From Nitratireductor kimnyeongensis (GTDB taxonomy: Bacteria; Pseudomonadota; Alphaproteobacteria; Rhizobiales; Rhizobiaceae), in assembly GCF_019891395.1 (NCBI RefSeq), contig NZ_CP078143.1, positions 3,609,001 through 3,673,000 on the forward strand: a stretch of DNA of 64,000 nt. The letters run 5' to 3'. The notes under the pieces are model-generated. The model had not been told where the DNA came from. It saw nothing but the letters and a program-made list of their open reading frames with translations, and searched no databases. Shown here in pieces: positions 34,279 to 42,751 of the stretch. The translations under genes were made by a program, and so were the position numbers. Numbering within the stretch: the first letter of the stretch is position 1; every line of letters starts with the position of its first letter.

Positions 34279-35652
34279 TTGACTGAAAAACCCAAGTCAG
34301 ACGAAGCAGCGCGCGGCGGCGATTGGTCGAATACCAGACCCGACACCACGCGAGCCGCGGTCGTCACGCCTGTCCTTCCATCCGAACGCCGCGCCACCGA
34401 GAGTGGTGCGGTGTCTTCGCGTGCGTCCGAAGCACGTCATGAGGAGGCGATCGGTCTCACGGAAGCGATTGATCTCGATGTGGTTTTCGCCGAGATCGTG
34501 AGTGTACACACACCGCGGCCGGCGACATTGCTCGGCACGGGCAAGCTGGAGGAGATCGCCGCCCGGGTTGAGGAACAGGACGTGGAAGTGGTGATCATCG
34601 ATCATCCACTGACGCCGGTTCAGCAGCGCAACCTCGAAAAGGCGCTGAAGGCCAAGGTTCTCGACAGAACGGGGCTGATCCTCGAGATTTTCGGACGCCG
34701 CGCACGCACCAAGGAAGGACGGCTCCAGGTCGACCTGGCGCATCTGGAATATCAGCGCGGCCGCCTAGTGCGCAGCTGGACCCATCTGGAAAGACAGCGC
34801 GGCGGTGGCGGTTTCATGGGCGGCCCGGGTGAGACCCAGATCGAAGCGGACAGGCGCCAGCTTCAGGAGCGCATCATGCGCCTGAAGAAGGATCTGGAAC
34901 AGGTCCGGCGCACGCGCGATCTGCATCGCGCCAAGCGGCGCAAGGTTCCATTCCCGATCGTGGCGATCGTTGGCTACACCAACGCCGGCAAGTCAACTCT
35001 GTTCAATCGACTCACCGGGGCGAGCGTGATGGCGGAGGATATGCTCTTTGCCACGCTGGATCCCACGCTTCGCCGGGTGCAGCTGCCGCATGGCACGACC
35101 ATTATCCTTTCCGATACGGTCGGCTTCATCTCCGACCTGCCGACCCACCTTGTCGCCGCCTTCCGCGCGACGTTGGAAGAGGTGGTCGAAGCGGATCTGA
35201 TCGTGCATTTGCGCGACATCGCAGACCCCGATACGGCAGCTCAGGCCGTGGATGTCGAGGCAATTCTCGGCGATCTCGGCGTGGATGCCGCGGACCGGAG
35301 ACGCGTTTTGGAGGTCTGGAACAAGATTGACAGTCTTGATCCGGAACGACGGCGCACACTTCTGGAGGGAATGCGTACCGACGACGCGCCGCTGGCAATA
35401 TCCGCGATCACGGGAGAGGGGATCACCGCTCTTCTGGCGTTGATCGAGGAGCATATTTCCGGACAGATTGTCCTTACCTCAATCGAACTTTCCCCGGATA
35501 GAATGCCACTCCTCGACTGGATTTATCGCAACGGTGACGTCGTCGAACGCACAAACAACGACGATGGAAGCATCTCATTAAAGGTACGGATGACGGAATC
35601 GGCAAAACAGGATTTGCAGGAGCTCCTCGCAGGAAACAAGCCCGCCCGGTGA
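34279..35652 (+). CDS. hflX: GTPase HflX
   Basis: A ribosome-binding GTPase. The 457-residue protein has the N-terminal HflX domain (about 50-215, with GLILEIFGRRARTKEGRLQVDLA and the glycine-rich GGGGFMGGPGETQIE loop) and a TrmE-Era-type G domain with P-loop GYTNAGKST (232-240), DTVGF and NKID. It starts with TTG immediately after the hfq TGA, so translation is probably coupled to hfq. The first 45 residues are poorly conserved, so the exact start is less certain. Confidence 0.92.
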   Translation: MTEKPKSDEAARGGDWSNTRPDTTRAAVVTPVLPSERRATESGAVSSRASEARHEEAIGLTEAIDLDVVFAEIVSVHTPRPATLLGTGKLEEIAARVEEQDVEVVIIDHPLTPVQQRNLEKALKAKVLDRTGLILEIFGRRARTKEGRLQVDLAHLEYQRGRLVRSWTHLERQRGGGGFMGGPGETQIEADRRQLQERIMRLKKDLEQVRRTRDLHRAKRRKVPFPIVAIVGYTNAGKSTLFNRLTGASVMAEDMLFATLDPTLRRVQLPHGTTIILSDTVGFISDLPTHLVAAFRATLEEVVEADLIVHLRDIADPDTAAQAVDVEAILGDLGVDAADRRRVLEVWNKIDSLDPERRRTLLEGMRTDDAPLAISAITGEGITALLALIEEHISGQIVLTSIELSPDRMPLLDWIYRNGDVVERTNNDDGSISLKVRMTESAKQDLQELLAGNKPAR

Positions 35653-35702
35653 TGGAATCTTGTCCTCTTGGCCCCCTCGTGCCTGCCGGGGTGGGGGACG
35701 GT

Positions 35703-36527
35703 TCACTGCGGTGCAGTCTTCGCGCGTTGCCACAGTGTTTCCATTTCCTGCAGGTCTGCCTCCTCCAGTGAACGGCCCGCCTTCTTGAGTTCTCGTTCCA
35801 CGAAATCGAACCGCTTGCGGAACTTGTCATTGGTCCGGGCGAGTGCGGCTTCGGCATCATGTCCCAGATGGCGTCCCAGATTGACCACGGCAAACAGAAG
35901 ATCCCCATATTCCTCAGCGGCGTGAGCGTCGTCCTGCTCTTCCAAAGCTTCCCGCAGTTCTCCGATCTCCTCTTCGATCTTGTCGAGCACGGGACCGCTT
36001 TCGCCCCAATCGAAACCGACGCGGGCGGCTCGTTGTTGAAGCTTGTGAGCACGCATGAGAGCGGGCAGGGCGCGAGGAACATCATCCAGATAGGCGGTGG
36101 ATTCCCCGGGGCTGCCGTTCTGCAAACGTCGGGCAAGGCGCTCGGCCTTCTCCTGTGCCTTGATCTCGTTCCACATGCCTTTCGCCATTCCTCGGCTTCG
36201 TGCCTCGGCGTCTCCGAACACGTGCGGATGGCGACGGATCATCTTGCGGGTGATCGCCTCGACCACGTCGCCAAAATCAAAATGACCTTCTTCCTCTGCC
36301 ATGCGTGCGTGGAACACAACCTGCAACAGGAGGTCACCCAGCTCGTCACGCAAGTCGTCGAGATCTTGGCGTTCGATCGCGTCTGCAACCTCATACGCCT
36401 CCTCGATCGTGTAAGGCGCGATGGATGTAAAATCCTGCTCCACGTCCCATGGGCAACCCGTCTGCGGGGTGCGAAGGGCTTTCATGATCTCGAGGAGTCT
36501 GGCGATATCCTTTGAGGGCTGCATCAT
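35703..36527 (-). CDS. mazG: Nucleoside triphosphate pyrophosphohydrolase MazG
   Basis: Hydrolyses (d)NTPs to monophosphates and pyrophosphate. The 274-residue protein has two MazG domains: the N-terminal one starting LLEIMKALRTPQTGCPWDVEQDFTS with the metal-binding EEAYE...DLRDELGDLLLQVVFH, and the C-terminal one with EIGELREAL...EEYGDLLFAVVNLGRHLGHDAE. Length matches the two-domain type. The start at 36527 follows AGGAA; the longer open frame upstream lacks family similarity. It converges with hflX. Confidence 0.95.
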   Translation of the reverse strand: MMQPSKDIARLLEIMKALRTPQTGCPWDVEQDFTSIAPYTIEEAYEVADAIERQDLDDLRDELGDLLLQVVFHARMAEEEGHFDFGDVVEAITRKMIRRHPHVFGDAEARSRGMAKGMWNEIKAQEKAERLARRLQNGSPGESTAYLDDVPRALPALMRAHKLQQRAARVGFDWGESGPVLDKIEEEIGELREALEEQDDAHAAEEYGDLLFAVVNLGRHLGHDAEAALARTNDKFRKRFDFVERELKKAGRSLEEADLQEMETLWQRAKTAPQ

Positions 36528-36646
36528 CGCGTTCCTGTGTCTGAAGCGTACACGCTTTTTATTGACGGGCAAAAGCGTTCCCAGCAATTGATTGAATGCG
36601 GATCCGGATGAAACCCGGTTCCGGTCCGTTCGGAAAATGCTCCAGC

Positions 36647-37693
36647 TCAGCCGATCGTGCGCTCGAGCACGCGCAGCCAGTTGCGCCAGGCGATTTTCTC
36701 GATCAGCTCTTCTCCATAGCCATGCTCGCGCATGGCCATTATGAGATTCGGCAAGCCGGAAACATCTCCGATGGCACGTGGCACCAGTGCGCCGTCGAAA
36801 TCGGACCCGAGCGCCACTCCGTCTTCGCCAAGGGCTTCCAACATGGCATCCAGATGCCTCAACAGAATGTCGAGATCCGTGTTGGCATTGGTGGCTCCAT
36901 CCGGGCGCAAAAAACTGACCGAAAAATTGAGCCCTGCCAGTCCGCCTGTTTCTCGGATCGCATGCATCTGCCATTCAATCAGATTGCGTGATTGGGGGCA
37001 GATGGCATGAACGTTTGAATGGCTGGCAACGAGCGGCGCATCGCTGATCGCCTGAACGTCTCGAAAACCCTTCTCGTTGAGGTGAGAGAGATCGACCAGG
37101 ATGCCCAGGCGATTGCACTTGCGGACGAGCGCCTTGCCTGCCTCGCTCAAACCCTCACCGATGTCGGGTGTCGACGGGAAGCGGAACGGAACGCCATGGC
37201 CGAAAATGTTGGAACGGCTCCAGACCGGTCCGAGCGAACGCAATCCGGCAGCATAAAGAATGTCTATCAGGTCCAGATCGGGACCGACGGCTTCCGTGCC
37301 CTCGATATGAAACACGGCGGCCAGTGCGTCCGAGGCCATCGCCGTGCGAATCGCCGCCGCACTGCGACAGACGGCAAAACGCCCGTCCGATGCGCGTTCC
37401 AGCCGCTGCAGTACTGCTGCCATCGCGATGGTGGAAGCCAGCGCATCAGCTTGTCCAAGCGGTGGGAAAGTCACGTCTTGCGGGCGTTTTCCGTCCACTT
37501 TCATGTTTGACAGTGGCGGTGGAAAAATCGCGAAGAGCCCCCCCGCCAGTCCACCTTCGCGGGCCCGAGCTAGGTCGATATGCCCTCGATCCGTACCCTG
37601 AAGAAAGAGTTGCTCGGCGTCCGGCCTTCCGCTCTGGTACAGCCTCAGAAGCGCGTCATTGTGACCGTCGAAAACGGGAGTTGTGTCTGCCAT
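36647..37693 (-). CDS. Membrane dipeptidase (peptidase M19 family)
   Basis: A zinc-dependent dipeptidase of the renal dipeptidase type. The 348-residue protein shows the metal ligands in FDGHNDALLR (H11, D13), the bridging glutamate in FHIEGTEAV, VASHSNVHA and LGSDFDG, in that order. No signal peptide or anchor is visible, so despite the family name it is probably cytoplasmic. The ATG at 37693 is chosen over the GTG at 37714 because AAAGG lies at a suitable distance upstream. It is leftward, 119 bases upstream of mazG. Confidence 0.92.
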   Translation of the reverse strand: MADTTPVFDGHNDALLRLYQSGRPDAEQLFLQGTDRGHIDLARAREGGLAGGLFAIFPPPLSNMKVDGKRPQDVTFPPLGQADALASTIAMAAVLQRLERASDGRFAVCRSAAAIRTAMASDALAAVFHIEGTEAVGPDLDLIDILYAAGLRSLGPVWSRSNIFGHGVPFRFPSTPDIGEGLSEAGKALVRKCNRLGILVDLSHLNEKGFRDVQAISDAPLVASHSNVHAICPQSRNLIEWQMHAIRETGGLAGLNFSVSFLRPDGATNANTDLDILLRHLDAMLEALGEDGVALGSDFDGALVPRAIGDVSGLPNLIMAMREHGYGEELIEKIAWRNWLRVLERTIG

Positions 37694-37889
37694 GAAGAAG
37701 CTGCCTTTCGGCACGAATGCGCCGGGTGAGTCTGGGCATCTTTTTTAAGCAAGGCTGGCACGGGAAGCAAATGGCTCAGCTCTGATCCTTCTGCCTCTTT
37801 GGGCAATGTCATGGCACAATTCGCAGAGTCTTGAATGGAACGAGTTGACGCCACGCATGACGCGGCTGTAAAAGCCCTCGACAACGACC

Positions 37890-37979
37890 GGAGGGATGGC
37901 CGAGCGGTTGAAGGCACCGGTCTTGAAAACCGGCAGGCGGGTGACCGTCTCGTGGGTTCGAATCCCACTCCCTCCGCCA
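37890..37979 (+). tRNA. tRNA-Ser (anticodon UGA)
   Basis: A class II tRNA of 90 bases including an encoded CCA. The acceptor stem is GGAGGGA with TCCCTCC, the anticodon stem CCGGT/ACCGG with loop CTTGAAA gives anticodon TGA (UCA codons), there is a long variable arm, and the T arm has GGTTCGAATCC. It marks the left edge of the accessory region. Confidence 0.97.
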
Positions 37980-38003
37980 CAAACCATTCGCGAACCCGAG
38001 ATG

Positions 38004-38030
38004 AGGTCCCTAACGGGGCTTTTTTCTTTT
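38004..38030 (+). terminator. Terminator after tRNA-Ser
   Basis: A 7-base-pair stem (AGGTCCC with GGGGCTT, two G-T pairs) around TAAC, then TTTTTTCTTTT, 25 bases after the tRNA. It matches an intrinsic terminator. Confidence 0.65.
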
Positions 38031-38215
38031 TGTTTCAAAGGGGTTTAGCGGGGCCATCCGACTTGCGGAGACTGGCCGGTGGCCCGGAATCGGTCTCTGA
38101 ACGTCCCGCATCTCGCGGCTGACTGACCATGCAAGAAAACGTCTCCTCAGTACACTTCAATTAGGCGCAGAGTTGGTCGCGAGATTCCCTCGTGTCGCGC
38201 ATTTTGGTGCATGTT

Positions 38216-39112
38216 TCAGGTCATCTTTGAATTTGCACGCAGGTCCTTGGCGACAAAGTCAATGAATGCGCGCAGCGTCGGCCGGTTCTGACGACCGGAC
38301 TGGTAAACGATATTGATCGGAGTTGGCGCGGCAGCATTTTGCGGCAGGACCTCGACGAGCGCACCTGTTTCCAGCTCGTTAGAAACGTAGTAGCGCGGCA
38401 GGCGAATGATACCAAGCCCGGCAAGGGAAAGCGTCTTGAGGCAAAGGGATTCATTGGCGCGCATGTCGCCCGTCACTTTCACAAAAACCTCCTTGCCACT
38501 CACCAGGAATGGCCAGCGTGCCGCTTGTGAGGATACATCTGCGCTCAGACAATTGTGATTTGTCAGATCTTTGGGCTCCTTGGGAGCCCCATACGTTTGC
38601 AGATACTTGGGGCTGGCAACAGTGGATATCTGCACCAGACCAACCTTGCGGCCGATCAGGCTTGAATCCGACAGATTCCCTGCTCGCACGGCCACGTCGA
38701 ACCCTTCTTCGACGATATCAACCATGCGGTTGATCACGCTGACAGAGACGCCCACCCGTGGGTTGGCCTGTTTGAAACGCGCCAAAGTTTCGGGAAGGAT
38801 GAATTGCCCCAGCATGATTGGCGTGGTCAGGTTGATGTGACCTGTCAGGCTGCGTTCGGTATCTCCGAGCGATTTCAGGTCCTGCACTTCGGCCGTAATA
38901 TGGCTGAGTTTTTCGAGATAGATCTGCCCCTCGGGCGTCAGGTGCAAAGACCGCGTCGTTCGGTTGACCAGACGCAGATCAGCCCAATCTTCCAACTCGC
39001 TGACCTGTCGACTGACCGCAGAGGGGACGATGCCCAAGGCATCCGCTGCGCGGCTGAAGCTGCCAAGCTCGGCGACTTTCTGGAAAACGATGAAGGAACG
39101 AAGAAGATCCAT
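38216..39112 (-). CDS. LysR-family transcriptional regulator (first)
   Basis: A 298-residue LysR regulator. The N-terminal winged HTH is clear (FQKVAELGSFSRAADALGIVPSAVSRQVSELE), followed by a periplasmic-binding-protein-like effector domain. It reads away from the SDR and peroxiredoxin-like genes, the usual arrangement for a LysR controlling its neighbour. The start at 39112 (MDLLRSF) is preferred to 39142 because LysR HTHs begin close to the N-terminus. Effector unknown. Confidence 0.92.
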   Translation of the reverse strand: MDLLRSFIVFQKVAELGSFSRAADALGIVPSAVSRQVSELEDWADLRLVNRTTRSLHLTPEGQIYLEKLSHITAEVQDLKSLGDTERSLTGHINLTTPIMLGQFILPETLARFKQANPRVGVSVSVINRMVDIVEEGFDVAVRAGNLSDSSLIGRKVGLVQISTVASPKYLQTYGAPKEPKDLTNHNCLSADVSSQAARWPFLVSGKEVFVKVTGDMRANESLCLKTLSLAGLGIIRLPRYYVSNELETGALVEVLPQNAAAPTPINIVYQSGRQNRPTLRAFIDFVAKDLRANSKMT

Positions 39113-39148
39113 GAACTGCCTCACCTGGTGTAGACAATTCATCAGAAT

Positions 39149-39164
39149 AAATGAAAAGTCATTT
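39149..39164. promoter_or_regulatory. Palindrome between divergent LysR and SDR genes
   Basis: AAATGA-AAAG-TCATTT, a perfect 6-base inverted repeat in an AT-rich stretch of the 128-base intergenic gap, about 77 bases upstream of the SDR start. It is a plausible LysR binding site; no experimental link is known. Confidence 0.4.
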
Positions 39165-39240
39165 CAGATCGAGGTTATTTTTCTTCACAAGTGAGCATCT
39201 TAAGTCTTGGGCATCGAAACGCACTCTAAGGAACGAAGCC

Positions 39241-39840
39241 ATGAAAATCCTTCTTATCGGCGCCACTGGCACAATCGGCAAAGCCATCGCAACCGAACTC
39301 AAAGATCACGACGTTCTGGCCGTCGGCAACAGCAGCGGCGACTATCAGGTTGACCTGAACGACAACGTTTCGATCGAAGCGCTGTTTGACAAGACCGGCA
39401 AGGTTGACGCCGTCATCTCGACCGCGGGTTCCATCGTCTTCGCCCCGGTCAAGGACCTGACCGAAGCACAATACAACGAGGCGGTCGCGGGTAAGCTGAC
39501 CAACCATCTGAACCTGTTTCGCATTGCCCAGAACTACATCACCGAGGGCGGCAGCTTCACCCTGACATCGGGCGATCTGGCCCAGAACCCGATGCCCGGC
39601 GGGGCGGCTGTAAGCATGGTCAACGGCGCGCTGGATTCGTTTGCCAAAGCAGCGGCTCTGGAAACCGGAAAAGCCCTGCGCGTCAACACGGTAAGCCCGC
39701 ATTTCGTCAAGGAAACCATGGAAATGATGGGCATGGACAGCACTTCTGGCATCTCAGCTGCTGACACTGCCAAGGCCTACCGCCACGCGGTGGAAAGCAC
39801 CGAAAGCGGCCAGATATTCGACGTTCCGAACTACGTCTAA
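39241..39840 (+). CDS. Short-chain dehydrogenase/reductase-like protein lacking the YxxxK motif
   Basis: A 199-residue Rossmann-fold protein. The cofactor-binding IGATGTIGKAIA (about 6-17) is present, as is VNTVSPHF near the C-terminus. Where classical SDRs have YxxxK, this protein has AVSMVNGAL, so both Tyr and Lys are replaced. This fits the short Lin1944-like SDR subgroup, whose members lack the standard active site and have unknown function. It is divergent from the LysR gene and followed 73 bases later by a peroxiredoxin-like gene, likely in the same transcript. Confidence 0.87.
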   Translation: MKILLIGATGTIGKAIATELKDHDVLAVGNSSGDYQVDLNDNVSIEALFDKTGKVDAVISTAGSIVFAPVKDLTEAQYNEAVAGKLTNHLNLFRIAQNYITEGGSFTLTSGDLAQNPMPGGAAVSMVNGALDSFAKAAALETGKALRVNTVSPHFVKETMEMMGMDSTSGISAADTAKAYRHAVESTESGQIFDVPNYV

Positions 39841-39913
39841 GCCGATCCCAGGACACGAAACGGACCGGTGCAGGACTTCCGCGCCGGTCTCTATGACCCA
39901 AAAGGACGTTCCC

Positions 39914-40450
39914 ATGTCAACGACGACCAAACTTGCTGCTGGCGGGACATTTCCCGACATCACCCTGCCCAAACTGCGCGGTGGCACCCTGCGGCTGACG
40001 CAACCTGAGAACGGCCATGACTGGCGCATGGTTGTCGTCTATCGGGGCAAACACTGCCCGATCTGCACACGCTACCTCCGCGAGTTAAACACGCATCTGC
40101 CTGCGCTCAATGCCATCGGCATCGACCTTGTCGCCATCTCGGGCGATCCCGAGGAGAAAGCCCTTGATCAGATGGATCTGGCCCATCCGGACTATGACAT
40201 TGGCTATGGGCTGACCCTCGATCAGATGCGCGCACTGGGGTTGTATATCTCGCACCCGCGCAGCCCGCAGGAGACCGACCGTCCCTTTGCCGAACCTGCC
40301 GTTTTCGTGATCAACGCGGATGGCAACTTGCAGGTCACAGAGATTGCCAACGGGCCGTTTGTCCGTCCTGATCTGGAGCTTTTGGTCGGCGGGCTGAAAT
40401 TCATTCGCAACCCGGACAACGACTACCCGGTGCGCGGCACCCACGTGTAA
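39914..40450 (+). CDS. Peroxiredoxin-like (AhpC/TSA) family protein
   Basis: A 178-residue thioredoxin-fold protein with FPDITLPKLRGGTLRL at the N-terminus and the redox motif C48-P-I-C51 in YRGKHCPICTRYLRELN. The CxxC at the peroxidatic position is unusual for peroxiredoxins and closer to thioredoxin-like reductases of the AhpC/TSA superfamily. It may reduce peroxides or act as a disulfide reductase. The ATG at 39914 follows AAAGGA. It is co-directional with the SDR-like gene. Confidence 0.88.
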   Translation: MSTTTKLAAGGTFPDITLPKLRGGTLRLTQPENGHDWRMVVVYRGKHCPICTRYLRELNTHLPALNAIGIDLVAISGDPEEKALDQMDLAHPDYDIGYGLTLDQMRALGLYISHPRSPQETDRPFAEPAVFVINADGNLQVTEIANGPFVRPDLELLVGGLKFIRNPDNDYPVRGTHV

Positions 40451-40489
40451 CGCCGCAACCGCCCTGCCGCCCAAGGAAAGACGACAGCC

Positions 40490-40516
40490 ATGACGCAGCA
40501 TCCGATCATTGATTAG
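40490..40516 (+). pseudogene. Remnant start of a gene cut by the IS element
   Basis: A ribosome site (GGAAAG) and ATG begin a frame that reads MTQHPIID and then hits TAG at 40514-40516, right where the IS3-like remnant begins. It looks like the 5' end of a third gene of the SDR-peroxiredoxin unit that lost the rest of its sequence. The identity of the lost gene cannot be told from eight residues. Confidence 0.45.
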
Positions 40517-41531
40517 CCCTAAGTTTTCTAGACACCCTCGGTCTTCATTTTCTGCTGCCGTTCGAACCCTACGGGTGACAGGTTCCCGTTCCTGACATGC
40601 TTGCGCTTCGGGTTGTAGGACATCTCGACGTAATCGAACGCATCCTGCCGGGCCTCGACGCGGGTCTTTTAGGTTCGACGCAGTATCCGCTCCCGCTTGA
40701 GCAGGCTGAAGAAACTCTCGGCGACGGCGTTATCAGGGCAGTTTCCGCGCCGGCTCACAGAGTGTTCCAGCTTGTGAGCCCGGAGGAATGACGCCCAGTC
40801 CATGCTGGTGAACTGGGAACCCTGATCCGAGTGGATCAGCACCTTGTGCTTTGGCTTCCTCCTCCACACCGCCATCAACAATGCCTGCAGGACCAGCTCC
40901 GTCGTCTGGCGGCTCTGCATCGACCATCCGACGACGCGGCGGGAATAGAGGTCGATCACGACAGTCAGATAGGCAAAGCCTTCCAGTGTCCTGGTATAGG
41001 TGATGTCAGTGACCCAGATCCGGCCCGGCGCATCCACATCGAACTGTCGGTCCAGTGAGTTGTCGACGACCAATGCGGCTTCCCACCATAGCTTCCCACC
41101 ATAACTTCCCGGCCGGCACTTGTAGCCGATCTGAGCCTTGATACCTGCCAAACTGGCGAGACGTGCAACGCGGTTCGGTCTGGCGGACGTCTTCCTTCGC
41201 CCGCGTGCGCCGCTCGGATGGATGCGCAGGCACCGGCACATAGTCCGCACCGAAAACAGCGGACGAAGCTCGGCGACGAACGCGTATCTCACCTTGCATC
41301 CTTGGCGAAATACGCGGTCGCATTTTCAGGATGTCGCGCTCCTCGATGACCCTCGCCAGTTCGAGCTTCAACCGTCTGATCTCGGCGTCCCTGTCATCGC
41401 CGCCAGGTGGCTGAGAGAACTTCCTCTTCCACGCGTAGAGCGAGTGCGGACTGACGCCCAGCCGCCTCGGCTACCGATCGTCGCCGGCTGGCCAGACCGA
41501 TGAGCCGCATGTCTGGGCTGTCGTTTGTCAT
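40517..41531 (-). mobile_element. IS3-family insertion sequence remnant
   Basis: The span of the decayed transposase with its flank. The left edge is set by the interrupted small frame at 40490-40516. The right edge is not defined: no matching terminal inverted repeat was found, so orfA and the IS end may be truncated. It separates the SDR/peroxiredoxin genes from the YHYH genes. Confidence 0.7.
40528..41531 (-). pseudogene. Degenerate IS3-family transposase (orfA/orfB remnants)
   Basis: Read leftward, the region carries parts of both IS3 transposase frames. The orfA-like part has SVAEAA, then in another frame LGVSPHSLYAWKRKFSQPP and IRRLKLELARVIEERDILK. The orfB-like part has the rve catalytic core (WVTDITYTRTLEGFAYLTVVIDLYSRRVVGW, IHSDQGSQFT and NAVAESFFSLLKRE). 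At least two frameshifts split orfA and a TAA interrupts orfB near 40666; beyond it the frame continues through YNPKRKHVRNGNLSP to a TAG at 40528. The element is inactive. Confidence 0.88.
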
Positions 41532-41609
41532 TTCGGACGCGGGATCCGCGGCGCTCTGGCTGCTGCGGGACCGCTGTTGGCAGGCGGGAGAGCCTTTTAC
41601 AGGAGGCGC

Positions 41610-41687
41610 ATGACCGCGGGAAATCACATCATCGCTCTTGGAATGCCGAGAAAACGACCTACCATAAAAGGCGTCGGACGGCCTTAA
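41610..41687 (+). CDS. Possible 25-residue leader peptide upstream of the YHYH gene
   Basis: A short frame starts at ATG 41610 directly after a perfect AGGAGG (spacing 3 bases), reads MTAGNHIIALGMPRKRPTIK onward and ends with TAA at 41687, 23 bases before the YHYH gene. The strong ribosome site is the only support. It may be a chance match or an upstream peptide affecting translation of the next gene. Confidence 0.25.
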   Translation: MTAGNHIIALGMPRKRPTIKGVGRP

Positions 41688-41710
41688 GTGAAAAGCAGGA
41701 GTTATCCCGG

Positions 41711-42739
41711 ATGCCCAACAAAGCCCTTTACGCCACCGCAGCCGCGTCAGTGGTGGCGGCCTTTTCCGTGGTGCAATATGCTGGCACGGACGTGCATGCA
41801 CAAGGGCCGGTCAATACCTCCGACGCCGTGGAAGCCGCAAACTGGGCAGACAACGTGACCATCACGATCAGCGAAGCACGCGACAGTTTCCGCTTTGAAT
41901 CCGACGGCATTCCCAGTCACGGTTTTGCCGAGCAATATCTGATACCTTCCAATCCGATGGACCAGCCCTTTTCCAACAAACCGGCCGAGTTCTTCAAAGT
42001 GGTCAATTCCGACGAATACTTTCAGGCCACGCCTGTCGACACCACGATCACGACGTTGCCGACCTATGTTCAGGACGTCACCGATACGACCCTTGGCCGC
42101 ATCGGCGTGGCCATCACCGGGGCACAGATCTTCAACGACTACGAAGACCCGAACCGTAGTGTCGTGGCGAAGGACGATCAGGCCATCCACGACCATGTGG
42201 CATTTCTGGATGAATGCAACGGCCATACACTGGTGGATGGCACCAGCTATCACTATCACGGCATACCAGTCTGCATCACTGCCGAGATGGACCAAGAAGG
42301 CGCGCATTCGCAGATGATCGGCGTCTTGGCCGATGGCTTTCCGGTCTATGGCAACAATGGCGAAGGCGGCGCTGTCGTCACGAATGCCGATCTCGACGAA
42401 TGCTCCGGCCACACCGGCGCGACGCCCGAGTTTCCCGACGGCATCTATCACTACCACCTGACCGCCGACGAAGCGCCCTATATGATCAATTGCTATCACG
42501 GCGAAGTCCCCGAGGACGTGGTTGCAGCCGGCGGAGGGCAGCCTGATCTCGGTGCGGTGGCAACCCAGTTGGGTGTGACGGAAGAGGCTCTGAGGGACGC
42601 ACTTGGCACCGCGGTTCCCCCGGATTTCGCCGCTGCTGCCGACGCGCTCGGCGTCAGCGAAGAGGACCTGCGAGGCGCGCTGCCCGGTGGTCCTGGTGGC
42701 CCCGATGGCCCCGGCGGGGCGGGCCGGCAAGGCGGCTGA
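41711..42739 (+). CDS. Exported YHYH-domain protein with a duplicated motif
   Basis: A 342-residue protein with a signal peptide (cleavage likely after VHA, residue 30). The mature part carries two copies of a histidine-rich module: DECNGHT at 167-173 followed by YHYH at 180-183, and DECSGHT at 229-235 followed by YHYH at 246-249, each ending in a Cys. The pattern of His, Asp and Cys suggests metal binding, but no function is established for YHYH proteins as far as I know. The C-terminus has two related LGVTEEALRDALG / LGVSEEDLRGALP units and a Gly-Pro-Asp tail. The start is chosen so the signal peptide is N-terminal. Confidence 0.85.
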   Translation: MPNKALYATAAASVVAAFSVVQYAGTDVHAQGPVNTSDAVEAANWADNVTITISEARDSFRFESDGIPSHGFAEQYLIPSNPMDQPFSNKPAEFFKVVNSDEYFQATPVDTTITTLPTYVQDVTDTTLGRIGVAITGAQIFNDYEDPNRSVVAKDDQAIHDHVAFLDECNGHTLVDGTSYHYHGIPVCITAEMDQEGAHSQMIGVLADGFPVYGNNGEGGAVVTNADLDECSGHTGATPEFPDGIYHYHLTADEAPYMINCYHGEVPEDVVAAGGGQPDLGAVATQLGVTEEALRDALGTAVPPDFAAAADALGVSEEDLRGALPGGPGGPDGPGGAGRQGG

Positions 42740-42751
42740 GGCAAGGCACCA

